The notes beneath the pieces are model-generated. The model saw only the letters and a program-made list of their open reading frames with translations, had not been told where the DNA came from and did no database searches. Shown here piece after piece: positions 24,541 to 35,981 of a DNA stretch of 64,000 nucleotides; positions within the stretch are counted from its first letter, which is position 1, and every line of letters begins with the position of its first letter. Made by a program: the position numbers and the translations under genes. Origin of the DNA: Plasmodiophora brassicae (Eukaryota > Endomyxa: Phytomyxea > Phytomyxea > Plasmodiophorida); assembly GCA_036867785.1 (NCBI GenBank), contig CP145421.1:868001-932000 (forward strand), read 5' to 3'.

Positions 24541-25020
24541 GCCCGTGCTTGCATGAGAGAACGTAGGGATGCACTCCTCCAAGTACGACTTTGCTCGGCT
24601 CGAGCTGGCGGAAACCATCACACAGTCGAGAAACCAAAGTCGCTGCATCGCTGGACAACAAGCCACAGGAGGGATGGCTCTAGTCGTGGTTTTAGCGGGG
24701 TGCAAGCCTCGCAGCACCTTGAGCAAGCCGCTCGCTTCGAGTTCCTCATCAGTCAGCATGTTGACACTGCGCCGGAAAAGGTGGTTCAGGGCTATCGACG
24801 TCGGCTGTAGCGTTGTGAAACCGGATCGCTTGAGGCTTGATCCTCGCTGCCTCATGAGGTCGGTGTCCGTCTCGGTTATTCAAGGCAGCACAGTAACGAT
24901 CATGCTGCTCCTTCAACTTGGGTACATCGACGTCGAATCCAACTTCGCGAACGGCCCATAACAAAAGGCATGTCAGGATGTGAAATCCCGGCATAGACGG
25001 TATGGCAAAGTGGATCGACC
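24541..25020 (-). CDS. Unresolved minus-strand coding-like stretch
   Basis: Minus-strand frames here have protein-like composition but no exon chain I can prove. One segment near 24850-24990 reads HILTCLLLWAVREVGFDVDV then PKLKEQHDRYCAALNN. Another near 24730-24840 reads NHLFRRSVNMLTDEELEASG, and a third near 24560-24640 reads LVSRLCDGFRQLEPSKVVLG. They may be successive exons of one gene read leftward. No family is recognised and the junction phases are ambiguous, so I give no product. Confidence 0.25.
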
Positions 25021-25622
25021 AAGTGGCATTGAGAACTCGATATCGAATATTAGCAGACCGGGCTCGAATAACAATCGCGATGACCAGCTGCAGTGACGCT
25101 TGTAACCCGTGCTGGTACGAGCTGTCGCTTTCGTCTGCCGGAGCAGACGACCGGTGCCGCTCGCCGAACCGGGATTGCATGCGTTCCGTATCGCGTCTCG
25201 GCAGACGTTCGTTCACGTCATATCGAATGCGCGTCGCGGCGTGCCAGACAACGTCGTGACGTTTCCTGCATCAGTCATCCACAAGAATGCGAATGGGAAT
25301 TGCGGCAATGGTCTGCATCGAATCGCGAGGTATAGCATATCGCTCGAGATACCGACGCGACGGTTGCGAACTACGTTTACTGTTGGTACGCGGTACTGAA
25401 GCGTCATCAACCGCAAACTGCAGCTGCAGTGCGCCGTGGCAGTGGACTGTTTGTCGGGTCAACTGGCGCCCCTGTTACCGACGGCGTGGGCCGAAGCCAC
25501 TGACAGCGGGGGGAAGGGGGAGGCGTCGCAAAATTGCGTCCAGCTGGGTTGAAAGCGAACGCCCAAACCGGCAGGGTCCCAGGCGCAGCAGCGCGAAGTC
25601 GTCGTCGGCCGCCCGCCGCTGG

Positions 25623-26851
25623 ATGGGATTCGACATTTGCCGCCAGTCGTGGCTGGCGCCATGGATATCGCAGTTCTCGTGGCTGTTCCAGGAGACGCTC
25701 CACGCGGCAGCGATGACGCCCGGCGATGTTGAGGTAAACGGTGGCGGTGCCAGACATTGGCCGCGTCGGTCTCAATGCCTGCCTGTGTTAGGATGGAGTA
25801 CGGCACCCTCACGAGTCGCCGAAATTTCAAGGTATGCGGGGACGGGCCTCTCGTACCTGACATTTCTCAGTCAAGTCCCGGCAGCGTTCCTGAGTCACCT
25901 CGTTCTGGGTTCCCGAGAGGAACGCCGTTTGCTGAAGACGAACGAGTCGTTCCCGCTGCGGGACATGTTCCATCTCGTCGATCTACGTTACGCTGACATC
26001 TCCCCGGGCGATTCGTCGACGACGCCTTTCGCCGAATCCGATATCAAGCGTCGGGCTCACATTGTGTATGCTGTCTGCCACCATGCAGAGCAGACGGACG
26101 AGTTTATGTATGTAGGTGGAACGCACTGTGTGCCATGTGTCGGCCTGACACGGACGTGTCGCAGAGAGGCGCTCAGGTCCATTGAACCTAGTGATGCGCG
26201 TGTTGAGCCGTTTGCTTTCGACCGGCACCGCAACCAGTACTATCACTTCGGTGCGACCGTTGCTGCGACGGTAACAACCATGCTGACCTGCACGGTAGGC
26301 AACGATGACGGCCGGGTGTACCGACAAGCTGCCCCGACTAAGAACGAGCCAGATGGGAGGTTCGAACTTGTGTGCGATGGGTACGATTCGTGTCGCGGTC
26401 GGTGTTGATGTGCTCAGGTTTGGTGTGCACCGCAGTGTCCAGTCGACCTTGTCGTTTATCAAGACCCTTGATCGGACCAATCCTGCTGAACGCGAACTTC
26501 GTGAACAATTGCAGATACTGCTTCCCGACTTGATCGCCGTGGAGGAGCGCGAAGTGAGGCGGAGCCAGAAGAAGGCGACCATGTCAAGCGTGTCGCAACC
26601 CGCGGCAGCCAGACCTCATAGCATTCGACAATCTCGTGTTGAGAGAGAACTGGCACGCCAGGAGGTCGCCTTCCCGAACTTCACTTTGACCTGTCGTACT
26701 GACCGATGTGTTGGGTTTCCAGGAGGAAAGGCTAGAGCAGGAAGAATTAGCACGGAAGCGAGCCGAACGAGCGAACGAGCTATCCGAGATGAGCTCTGCG
26801 CTCATTCGGGAGCTGTCGAGGCGAACGGCAGCGAGGTCCGGCCGTGTGTAA
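25623..26851 (+). CDS. CECR2-like DDT/WHIM chromatin-remodelling subunit, short form
   Basis: Seven exons: 25623-25733, 25792-25831, 25876-26107, 26165-26250, 26299-26380, 26418-26664 and 26723-26851. All phases agree and give 308 residues. The DDT domain starts APWISQFSWLFQETLH and continues VPAAFLSHLVLG; then SDIKRRAHIVYAVC leads to the WHIM-type block VEPFAFDRHRNQYYHFG...GRVYRQAA and FELVCDG. This order matches the N-terminus of CECR2, an ISWI partner (CERF complex). The C-terminus is a charged coiled coil. Human CECR2 has a bromodomain further on; none is present here. The start is the ATG two codons before the conserved block; the frame is open further upstream. Confidence 0.72.
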
Positions 26852-27012
26852 AGTGGAAACTGTGACGTAAACCCTGTAGCATTATCTGGAACACCATTAC
26901 CGGTAGATATTCCACCCCGTACGTGCACGAGGGTTTCAAAATATCGGGCGATCGTTGGCGTATCTCTCGAGAGCTGTTATCGCCGCCAGGTGGCTCCTCG
27001 GCTCTGCTGACG

Positions 27013-29475
27013 ATGATGTCGGCAGTGTCCGCGTCGTCCCTACGCAGCGGTAACAAGCTGGACGACAGCGTTCCATACGACAAGGAGGAATTCGATTCTG
27101 TTGTCAGCGATGACGACGCTCAAGGCGACATGCAGCGAACGAAGGCGGAGCGCCTAATGCTGTCGCTGGAGATGAGGGATCGTCGTGACCACTTGCAGAT
27201 CGACCAAATGCCAGCCGTCATGTCGCAAATCCAGGCTGCGAGCGACGCCGCGGCCAAGATCCATTTCAGCGGCAACGTCACCAAGTTGAACCGCCGGCAC
27301 AAAGCCCAGGACCGCGTCCTGGTCATAACGAATTCCGTCATCCTGAACATGAAGCCGCAAAGTTACACGATCAAGCGCGTCATCGCGATAGACCAGCTCA
27401 GCTCTGTGAGCCTGTCCGACTCCAGCCCCGAATTCGTCATCCACGTTAATGGCGAATACGACTACTGGTACAGTTCATTAAGGTGCCCCCGCCTCGACTG
27501 TCGTTCGCGACTCGCCCTGGACACTGAACGCCGGTTTGACAGACGGGGCGAAATTATCAGGACGCTGGCGGAGGTGTTCCAGGCCAAGACTGGTCGCGAG
27601 CTGGAGGCCGAAATCTCACAAACGAAGAATATGGCGCTGATCATGGTGCACAAGACGGGCGATGCCTTGCGGAAACGGATTATGGCGCGATCGCCGACCG
27701 CATCGAAGGACCCGATGAACGCTACTGGACTGACGCAGAAGATCCGCTGCCTGGTGTCGAAGAAGAAGGTTTGAGTTTAAAGCTGGCGCCGTCGGCCAGG
27801 TCGTGACAGCGGCAGCAGGTTCGCTACCAGCAGGACGATTTCGACCTCGACTTGACGTACATCACGGATCGGTTAATTGCAATGGGGTTCCCCAGCGATG
27901 ACATTGATGGAATCTATCGGTGCGTGTCATTGGGCGACTGTACATTGCCGTTCTGCCGCTAACAGTGCATGTGTCTGTCTAGGAACCCATTTTCAGAGGT
28001 AGGGGGGCTCAATCCGGTGTGCTATGCTTGACACTCCTGAACGATGCCGCCCAGGTATACCGGTTTCTGGAAACGCGACATGCCGGCGCATACAAGGTTT
28101 ACAATCTGTGCTCTGAGCGGACCTACGAACCGTCCAAATTCCACAGACGGGTCGCTCTGTTCCCTTTCGAGGATCACAACGTTCCGAACATTGACATCAT
28201 CTTGGAGTTCTGCCGGAACGTTGCGTCGTGGCTAAAAACGCCAGGGAACGTAGCAGCTGTTCACTGCAAGGCCGGCAAGGGTCGTACAGGTATCTCCAGA
28301 GGTTTGAATTGCGAAATCGGAATCCGCTGACCACTCTCTCTCTCGGGATCAGGACTGATGCTGTCCTGCTTCCTCTTGTATTCGCAAATGTTCCCGACGG
28401 CGGAACAGGCTCTGGAGTATTGCGTTCCTGTTATTTAGTGGTCGTCGTCTTCTGCTTACTGTCGGAGCAGGTACTTTGGCCGCAAGCGCACGCATAACGG
28501 CAAGGGTGTCACGATCCCATCGCAACGCCGGTTCTGCCTCTACTTCGAACGGTTCCTGAGAGACTATTATGGCCCAGACAAACCGTTCTCCTTCGTTGGG
28601 GTCCCCTTGGTTATCACCAATATCCATCTGGCGTCAACCCCCCGGTTCGGTGGCGATAATGGGTGCAATCCGTACTTCAAGGCATCCAATGCCGCGGGAG
28701 AGAGAGTAAGGGCGCTCGAATCGTTCTTGCGATCGCTGCCGCTTAACGGTACGGGTACACAGTTCTTTGATTCCAGGAAGTCGGTCAAGATTCAACACAA
28801 AAACGGCGACAAGGGCGTCGACCTGACCTGTCTAGTGCACGTCCGCGGCAACGTGAAGTTAGGTCAGAACCGTGTGAGCGGCGTCGCCAGCGTCGTACTC
28901 ACCGGCAGAATGGCAACAGAGTTCTTTGACCAGGACCAGTACAAATTCGACACGCCAATGTTTCACTTTTGGCTAAACACGTCGTTCATCGAGCACAACT
29001 ATATCAAGTTGGAGAAATTCGAGGTTCCTGCCATGCGCTTGGTATTCGGAAACACATCGTTAACCGCGCGCTTCTCGCCCAGCTTGACAAAGCCCACAAA
29101 GATCGGGACCACAAGAAGTTCGATCCGGACTTTGCCGTCGAGGTGTTCTTCAGGCCCGACGACGCTGCCGTAGCGCAAGTCGAAAAGGACGACGACCTGG
29201 TGCTGAACGCAACGAAAGGTGTGTAGTCTAACACTGGGGCATTGTACCGTTCAACACATTGATTTCGAACGACAGCAGAGGATGCTGAGCTGGCCAAGAA
29301 AGTCGAGCGCCTCGAGCAGCGCATCGCCGACCTAGAAACGCTGCGCCTCGACCTGCAGAACCAGAACAGCCTGTTCAGCCTGCAGGTCGACGAGCTGCGC
29401 GAGGAGAACGACCAGTTGAAGCAGGAGAACGCCACCCTGCGGGCAGCCGCTGCCGCCGCCAACAAACGAATATGA
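27013..29475 (+). CDS. Myosin-I TH1 domain fused to PTEN phosphatase
   Basis: Exons 27013-27482, 27543-27768, 27819-27919, 27983-27998 (16 nt), 28055-28289, 28353 to about 28423, 28471-28705, 28763-28862, 28920-29023, 29083-29218 and 29279-29475; about 631 residues. Residues about 82-200 are a myosin TH1 domain ([49 protein letters not shown]) with no motor. The same frame runs into a complete PTEN: basic lipid-binding start [21 protein letters not shown]-loop [10 protein letters not shown] (about 341-350), [10 protein letters not shown], and C2 domain [10 protein letters not shown]. The last 65 residues form a leucine-rich coiled coil instead of the PTEN tail. PTEN removes the 3-phosphate of PIP3; TH1 binds acidic lipids. 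The junction between about 28423 and 28471 has no canonical in-frame splice that I can find. Confidence 0.85.
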
Positions 29476-29856
29476 CTCGCCGATGCAATAGAATAATAAA
29501 ACGCGACATCCTGCCCACCGCACTCCAGGAACCGCGCGGGTTGGATGGTGGTCCGGTGTCCCCCGTTTCGCGCGCAATTATTCTCCGTGCGGACCGCGTC
29601 GTGGCGGCGACTCGAGACGGCGTGCGCGGTGCGCGGCCACGAAAGTTAGCACGTGGCGTTTGGCGCTGCGGGCGTTTGGCACAAGGTCCGGAAATAGGCC
29701 ACAGGGCGCGCGTGGCCGCCGCGGCCGGGTCCGTGGGGGCGACGACGTGTTACAACGGGGCGGTACGTCAGAGTTAGTCCCCGTTGGCGACGTGCGCGTG
29801 CGTGTACGCGGACCAAAGGCACGCCGCACTTGTCCATTACCGTGCACAAAGCCGCC
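29476..29856. other. Intergenic, nothing recognised
   Basis: About 380 bp, GC-rich, without coding signal. It should hold the PTEN 3' end and the promoter of the glucosidase gene. The latter starts in a strong Kozak-like context (GCCGCCATGG). Confidence 0.5.
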
Positions 29857-32800
29857 ATGGCGAACGCCGGGGCCGTCGTCGCGATTGGGCTGCTGCTGCC
29901 GCTGCTGCTGCTGTGCAAGGCGGATGACCCTGTGCCGGCATCGACGTTTGGGCGGTACAGCATCGCGTCCGGGTCGGTGCTCGACCTGGAAGATTCGCCG
30001 GGCGACATTGGATTTGGCGCACCGATTGAACGGGCCCAGCTGGCGATCACGTACCTGTCCGATGCAGTTGTTCGCGTCCGGATCACCGACGCCGACCATG
30101 CACGATGGGAAGTTCCAGGAGTCCTGCAGGGCCTTCCCGAGTCGCCGGTTCCATCCTCGCAAGCTCTTCTGTCCGTCCACATCAACTACGGGGACGATTT
30201 CCAGCTATCCGTCAAGCGGAAGGGTTCCCCGGACGTCCCGCTGTTCGAAGGGCGCGACCTCGTCTTCCAGGACAGGTACCTTCGCTGGCAGACGTCGCTC
30301 CCGAAAAACCCAGCCTTGTTCGGCCTGGGGGAACGCATCACATCGCTGAAGCTTCCTTACGGGCAGACGTGGTCGTTCATGGCGTCGGATCAGGTACGGA
30401 TCTCTCAAAAGGTTTAGGTTGCCCCGTCGCTATCGCCATCTGACCATGGCGCAACGTAGGGCACGCCCGTTAACAAACCGCTCTATGGCAGCCACCCGTT
30501 CTACCTGGAATTACGAGAAGATGGCACCGCCCATGGCGTGTTTGCGTTGACCAGCAACCCGATGGAGGTCGATCTGGGCACCGACAGCCTAACCTATCGA
30601 TTCGTCGGCGGCGTATTCGACTTCTTCTTCTTCGCTGGGCCGACGCCCAAGGATGTCCTGGAGCAGTACCACTCACTGATCGGTCGTCCTGGGCTCCCAG
30701 CCGCCTGGAACCTGGGATTCCATCAGTGCCGATGGGGGTACCACACGCTTGGAGCACTGAAGGACGTTGTCGGCAACTACTCGGCCGCTGGTATTCCTCT
30801 CGACACGATCTGGTAACTCATTTCGAGGGTATCTCGGAATTGTGCTGACCCTCTGTATCAGGAATGACTTGGACTACATGGACGGCTATCGCGTATTCTC
30901 TCTGAATGAGGAGACGTATCCCAAAGCAGAATTTCAGGCTTTCCTGGGTAAATTGCGCAGAAGTGTCGCCAGCGTCAGACGTGACCTAACTCGATGGTTT
31001 CGTAGCTGAAATTCACGCGAAAGGCTTGCACTACATCCCCATTGTTGACCCTGGGGTCAAGATCGACCCCAATTACGACGTTTACAAGGTAGACCTGAAT
31101 CCGACGTCAGGAACGGCCAACCTTACTGGCAATCCCACAGGACGGTGTCGACGACAGTGTCTTCTTGCGCGCTATCCCTAACGCATATACCAAGGATGAG
31201 TTCCTGGTTGGCAAGGTCTGGCCGGGGCTGGTTCACTATCCGGTACGTTATAAGTTCGAGCGATTCGCCACTGTCGCATCTGAACAACGAGTACAGGATT
31301 GGACGCATCCAAACGCAACAGGATGGTGGACCGAGAGCATCAGACGATTCCACGAGATGGTCCCCATCGACGGCCTGTATGAACCATTCACTGTCTGCTT
31401 GAACCTACAAATGACCTGTTGCTGTCAGCTGGACCGATATGAACGAAGCCAGCAACTTCTGCGACGGCCGGTGCGTGCTTTCCAATTCCCGAACCAACCT
31501 GTCGGATGACATCACCGATTGCAACGAATGCTCAGTCGTGATCGACACTGGAACATGGGTACGTCGTACGCAACGCACGCGGTCTCGTCGGCCAAGGGTC
31601 GTCGTCTCATATACCCACAGGACCGCCCCTGGTCTCCCAACTCCAGGGGTCCCCTGCATGGGGCGATCAACTGCCGCACCGGAAAGTCGGACGGTCTCGA
31701 CTGCGGCTCCATCAGCATGGCCGTCAAGCATCACAACGGTGCGTATGAATTGGACATGCATAACCTGTTTGGACACTACGAGGTGGGACATTCCATCCTG
31801 ACGTCGGCGCCTTGTGCACGCTAATGATTCTGCAGACCATGGCCACGCATCATGCCGTCGAGGTCGTCCGCGGCACACGTGCCGTTATCCTGACGCGTTC
31901 GACCTTCCCTGGATCGGTTCGCGCATTGCTTACGCCGGCCAGCGCGTCGCTAACAGATATGGCAGGGCCGGTACGCCTCCCACTGGCTGGGCGACAACTA
32001 CTCGACGTTCGAGTCCATGCGCGAGAGCGTCGGCGGGATGCTGGCGATGGGGTTGTTCGGCATCCCCATCGTCGGGGCCGACATCTGCGGATTCGCCGGC
32101 GACACCACGGTCGAGCTCTGTGCCCGCTGGTTCCAACTGGGCGCATTCTACCCATTCTCCCGCAATCACAACACGCTGGACAGCAACGTTCATCAGGAAG
32201 CGTACGGCGACGTGCCCGGTTCGCCCATGTCGCGGCACGACGACGAACTGACAGGTACAACTGACAGGTACAATCTCGGGCCGGTCGTGCGCCGGGTCGC
32301 CCGTGCCGCGTTGCTTCATCGGTACGCTCTGCACCATTACTACTATACGCTGGCCGCCCAGGCGGCCATGTTCGGCGGTGCCATCGCCCGACCAGGTAAC
32401 GACGCCGTTCATGCTGGCGCCTCGCACAGGTCTCAGTCTGACGGTTCTGTCCGCTAGTGTTCCTGGAGTTCCCCAAGGACCCGACGACCTGGGCGTTGGA
32501 TGAGCAGTTCATGATCGGCGAGGCGCTGATGGTCTGCCCCCAGCTGTACGAGGGAGCGACGTCGGTTGCCTGTGTGCTACCGGCGTCCAGTTTGTGGTAC
32601 GACGTGGCATCTGGGCGGCCAGCAAAGTCGTCATCTGCCGTGCCAACGCCCATCGACGTCATCCCTGTGTTCCAGCGCGGCGGGACCATCATCCCGTACA
32701 TCCCCGATGTCGCGTTGACGATTGCTGCCGCACGACAACAACCTGTCGCGCTGCACGTCGCGCTGGACCAGAACGGCAACGCCAAAGGTCAACTTTATCT

Positions 32801-33110
32801 CGACGACGGCCTCTCGATCAACACGATCCAGGACGGGAAGTACACGGTCGTCGAGTACTCGGCGTCGCGCGTGGATATCGACGGGGCGGTCTACGCCTTT
32901 AGCCTGTCGGCAAAGGCCCACGCCTCTGGCTACGATTCGGGGCTCGTCATCAAATCGATTCGCGTGCTGCCTGGCTGCGACGATGGCCTGCTCACGGTTA
33001 ACGGCAACAGCCACGCCGTCGACGTCCACGTTGATTTCTCACACGAGGTGGTCGTCGCCTGCCATTCCGTGGCGATGACGTCGACCCCCAAACCTGTCGT
33101 GACGATCTGA
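29857..33110 (+). CDS. GH31 alpha-glucosidase (acid/lysosomal type), 11 exons
   Basis: Exons 29857-30393, 30460-30812, 30862-30947, 31006-31088, 31141-31242, 31297-31376, 31429-31558, 31621-31782, 31836-31916, 31966-32395 and 32458-33110 encode 898 residues. A signal peptide (core AIGLLLPLLLL) precedes the N-terminal beta domain and the GH31 barrel. The nucleophile Asp lies in WTDMNEASNF, the acid/base Asp in GADICGF, with FYPFSRNHN and LFGLGERI-type loops. The sequence follows human acid alpha-glucosidase throughout (LYGSHPFYLELREDG, VFLEFPKD). It should release glucose from glycogen or starch in digestive vacuoles. No trefoil domain is seen, unlike human GAA. A 13-bp tandem duplication (32247-32272) lies in exon 10 without breaking the frame. 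Confidence 0.93.
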
Positions 33111-33270
33111 CCGCCCGCCCAGTCCAGACAATGCACTAAACGATACACATGGCACGATGCCCTACTGTGGTTGGTGTGCGTGCCGAACGGTCGCGGTCGG
33201 TAAAGGTCGTGGCGTGTATTGTGCAACCGTACCTACCGGAGGAGGCGGGAACCAGGCACGGCTGCCGATA

Positions 33271-34274
33271 TTATTGAGTGGGCGACCCGTCCCGCTGAGC
33301 GACGGGGACGCGAATCGGTTGCATCAGGTTCTCATCGTTGACGAGCTGGAACTTTGGCGCCGAGGCCCTGCTCGCGCCGACAGGCACATTGACGACCGTG
33401 CTGCGACGGACGACAACCGGGGGCCGGGTCGCCCGGCCCTCGTCCAGATATCGCTGCTCGAACGCGGCGCGTTGCTCCGGAGGCATCCGGATATCGCCCG
33501 AAAGCACATCGTCGACCGGGTACGAGTACGGCGTCGGCGTGAACGTTCGCCCGAGCACGCTCTGCGTCGTCAGCGTCGATGAGGCCGCCGCCGATCGGTC
33601 CGCTAGACGGGACAGCTCAAGCTGCATCGACTCCAGCGTCGTCGCCAGACCGTCAACCCTGTGCTCGCAGGTCAGCAAGCGCGAACGCGATGGGGTGTCC
33701 ATCAGGCCACAGCGTCCACCGACCGATCGCGTAGCTGAACGTTGTCGCGGGCGAGGTCGTCCAGCGCCCGGTTGCGCTCATTGTTGGTGATCCTGAGGTC
33801 CTGCAGCGCGCCAAGCACCTCGGCCCTGAACGCAGCCGTATCGTGCGACCGGTCCTCGAGCTGTTCGATGCCCTGTTCCAGTTTGGCGACGGCCGTCTCC
33901 ACGGTGCTCGCGATGCCATCCAGGCGCTTCAGGTCGACCTTCGGCGTCGGCGGCTTCGTCGGCCCGGTCGGGTCGCGCTGCTGCAGGAGGCGATCGAATT
34001 TCGACGGGGACGTCGACGTCGCATCCGGCACGAACTTGACGGTTTTCGCGGCCGCTCTCGACCCCTTCAACGCGTCCGGCAACGAGTACATGGCCGGCAG
34101 GTCGTGTATGGAGTCATCCCATTGCGGGCGTGATCGCGGACGCTGCCGGGGCACTGCCGCCACCGCCGCCGCCGGCTTTGCGCCGGGTTTCCCCGCCCTC
34201 CCCGCCCCACCCGATTTCGACGTCGACGTCGATCTCATCGCAAAACCCACGTCAGACTTTCGCGCCAGTTTCAT
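33271..34274 (-). CDS. Coiled-coil protein of unknown function
   Basis: Minus-strand exons 34274-33724 and 33658-33271 are joined in phase 2 (intron 65 nt), 312 residues. The N-terminal third is basic, Pro/Ala-rich and probably disordered. A coiled coil follows from about residue 100 to 200 (KLEQGIEQLEDR, GLATTLESMQLELSRLADRS) and continues smoothly across the splice, supporting the model. The C-terminal 110 residues look structured but match nothing I know (VDDVLSGDIRMPPEQRAAFE). No signal peptide or TM. It is convergent with the glucosidase gene, about 160 bp away. Confidence 0.62.
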
Positions 34275-34668
34275 GGCCGGTTTTTGGGGGGAGGCGCCGC
34301 TGGGCGCACCCGCTGCAGCTGCTGAGGGGAGACGTCGCCGACCTGTATTAAGACACGTAACGCTCAGTGTCGAGCAGCCCCGTGGAAGGCTGCACGCGCT
34401 TCGGGCACTGCCGGGCGTGCGCCTGCCGAGGAATCTGATGCAGCGGAAGGTCTGACGTCCGGTGGGATCGAGCATGCGGTAATCGGCGTCGTCCCTGGCG
34501 GCTGGGGAACAGTACGTACGCCCCAGATACTGTACACTGCACTGCTGGGCCGTCTACCGTACCTGCTCAATCTGTGGAATCTCCGGGTAACAGGACGCCA
34601 CTGGAAGATCCAGTGACCGTACCTCCGACTGTAGACCAGACGTTATTCGGGATAGACGGCAAGTTGCG

Positions 34669-35316
34669 ATGGTGATGCTCCTTCGTCAAGGGACGTGGCC
34701 ACCGATGTCGACCTGGTCGCCAGCCGAGGGATACACCTGCGCGCTATGCACGGCCGCCAAACATCCCCGGCACGGAAGCGGGCGCCCGGTCGGCCCGAAC
34801 AGCACTCGAACGCGTCGACCGGCCGCCACGACGCAGCGGGACGGTACCATGCCGAAGTCGAGTCAGCGTTGGACGAGGGCCACCCCGAACGACGACGGTC
34901 AACTATCGATGAACGTGAGCAAGCAACGCGAATACGGGCAGCGTCTTCTGATCAACGATCGCATGTCCTGCCTGTCCCCGAACCACACCACAGCCGGGTG
35001 CCCGATCCGACATGCCGTCCTCAGCCCGGTCAACGTGGCGAGGATGTGTGCCGACGCGTTGCACATCGAGACCTATTGCCCAGCAGTGCCCGGCGCCGAG
35101 TTCCCCTGCCGGTACCCTGGATCGCCTGAGCGTATCCAGACGCAGTACCAGCGTCAACACCGCCGCCAGGCTGGGCCTGTCGATCGCACCTCGCAGCACA
35201 GTAGTGGCTCCACGTCATGGCCCAAGTGTCAGGAGGTGCAACCGATCGTGCTCGACTGGCCGACGATCATGGCAGAGACGATGTGTGCGCTCGATGCCAG
35301 CTTCGCCACGCGTTGA
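34669..35316 (+). CDS. Hypothetical ORF whose 3' end is duplicated downstream
   Basis: A 215-residue frame, low complexity at its start and Cys/His-containing in the middle (SCLSPNHTTAGCPIRHAV). The last 35 residues (STSWPKCQEVQPIVLDWPT) are repeated by a second copy at about 35504-35600 as TLWPECQQVHPIVLDWTK. Substitutions between the copies are mostly conservative and keep the frame, which argues that this end at least has been coding. I recognise no family. The true start may be the ATG near 34850. Confidence 0.35.
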   Translation: MVMLLRQGTWPPMSTWSPAEGYTCALCTAAKHPRHGSGRPVGPNSTRTRRPAATTQRDGTMPKSSQRWTRATPNDDGQLSMNVSKQREYGQRLLINDRMSCLSPNHTTAGCPIRHAVLSPVNVARMCADALHIETYCPAVPGAEFPCRYPGSPERIQTQYQRQHRRQAGPVDRTSQHSSGSTSWPKCQEVQPIVLDWPTIMAETMCALDASFATR

Positions 35317-35578
35317 TCTGCCATTCGGAAAATACATGTGTAGAATTAGAGCATCTCCACACGTTGTCTTTATCCCTATACCTAAGCGGGCTTGCCATCC
35401 CCCCAGCGGTGCCCGGTGTCATGGCCGTTGGCAAACCGGGGTGTCGCCAACGGTTGAAGTTGTTGACGACGATGCTGAGGAATAAACGACGCCGATGGCT
35501 GCCAGTGGCGCCACGTTATGGCCCGAGTGTCAACAGGTGCACCCGATCGTGCTCGACTGGACAAAGGACATGGCGGAA
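35203..35578 (+). repeat. Duplicated exon-like segment
   Basis: Copy A is 35203-35275 and copy B 35504-35578. They share stretches such as GTGCTCGACTGG and differ at scattered, mostly codon-conservative sites. Both can encode WPxCQxVxPIVLDW. Between and after them is unconserved sequence, then a short ACTAA-type repeat near 35632-35665. It may be a tandem gene duplication in which the second copy has lost its 5' part. Confidence 0.6.
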
Positions 35579-35981
35579 CTAACCTCGCGATTCCCGAGAC
35601 CGAGCCGCCTGCCTGAAAAGCGCGAAACACAAATAAACTAAACTAAACTAACTAAACTAACCTCGCGACGCGTTGATCGTTCAGCATTCTGCGATGGTTC
35701 GCTCATCACTGACGGGCGGTGCGTTCTAAAGCGTTTTACGAGTGCACCACAGTTCGACATGCGAGCTTCACCATTATGATTGCCACTCCGGAATCGTGTC
35801 CCGGGAGAGCGGCATTGTCTTGGGCTTCTTCACCGTTTTACACTTCGGCGCCCCTGTCCACCACACTGCCAACCGTCCCGGCTCCCGTACTATTCGGGCG
35901 GGCATCTCCAAGTATCGCCAATCGGGAATACCGCTAAACATTTCGCGACCCGTTAATCTTGTCGTCTGTATGGTGTACTGG

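Noticed and set aside
32247-32272. 13-bp tandem duplication in the glucosidase gene as a tiny intron
   Set aside because: Spans of 13 nt are too short to splice, and the surrounding frame stays open and aligned to GH31.
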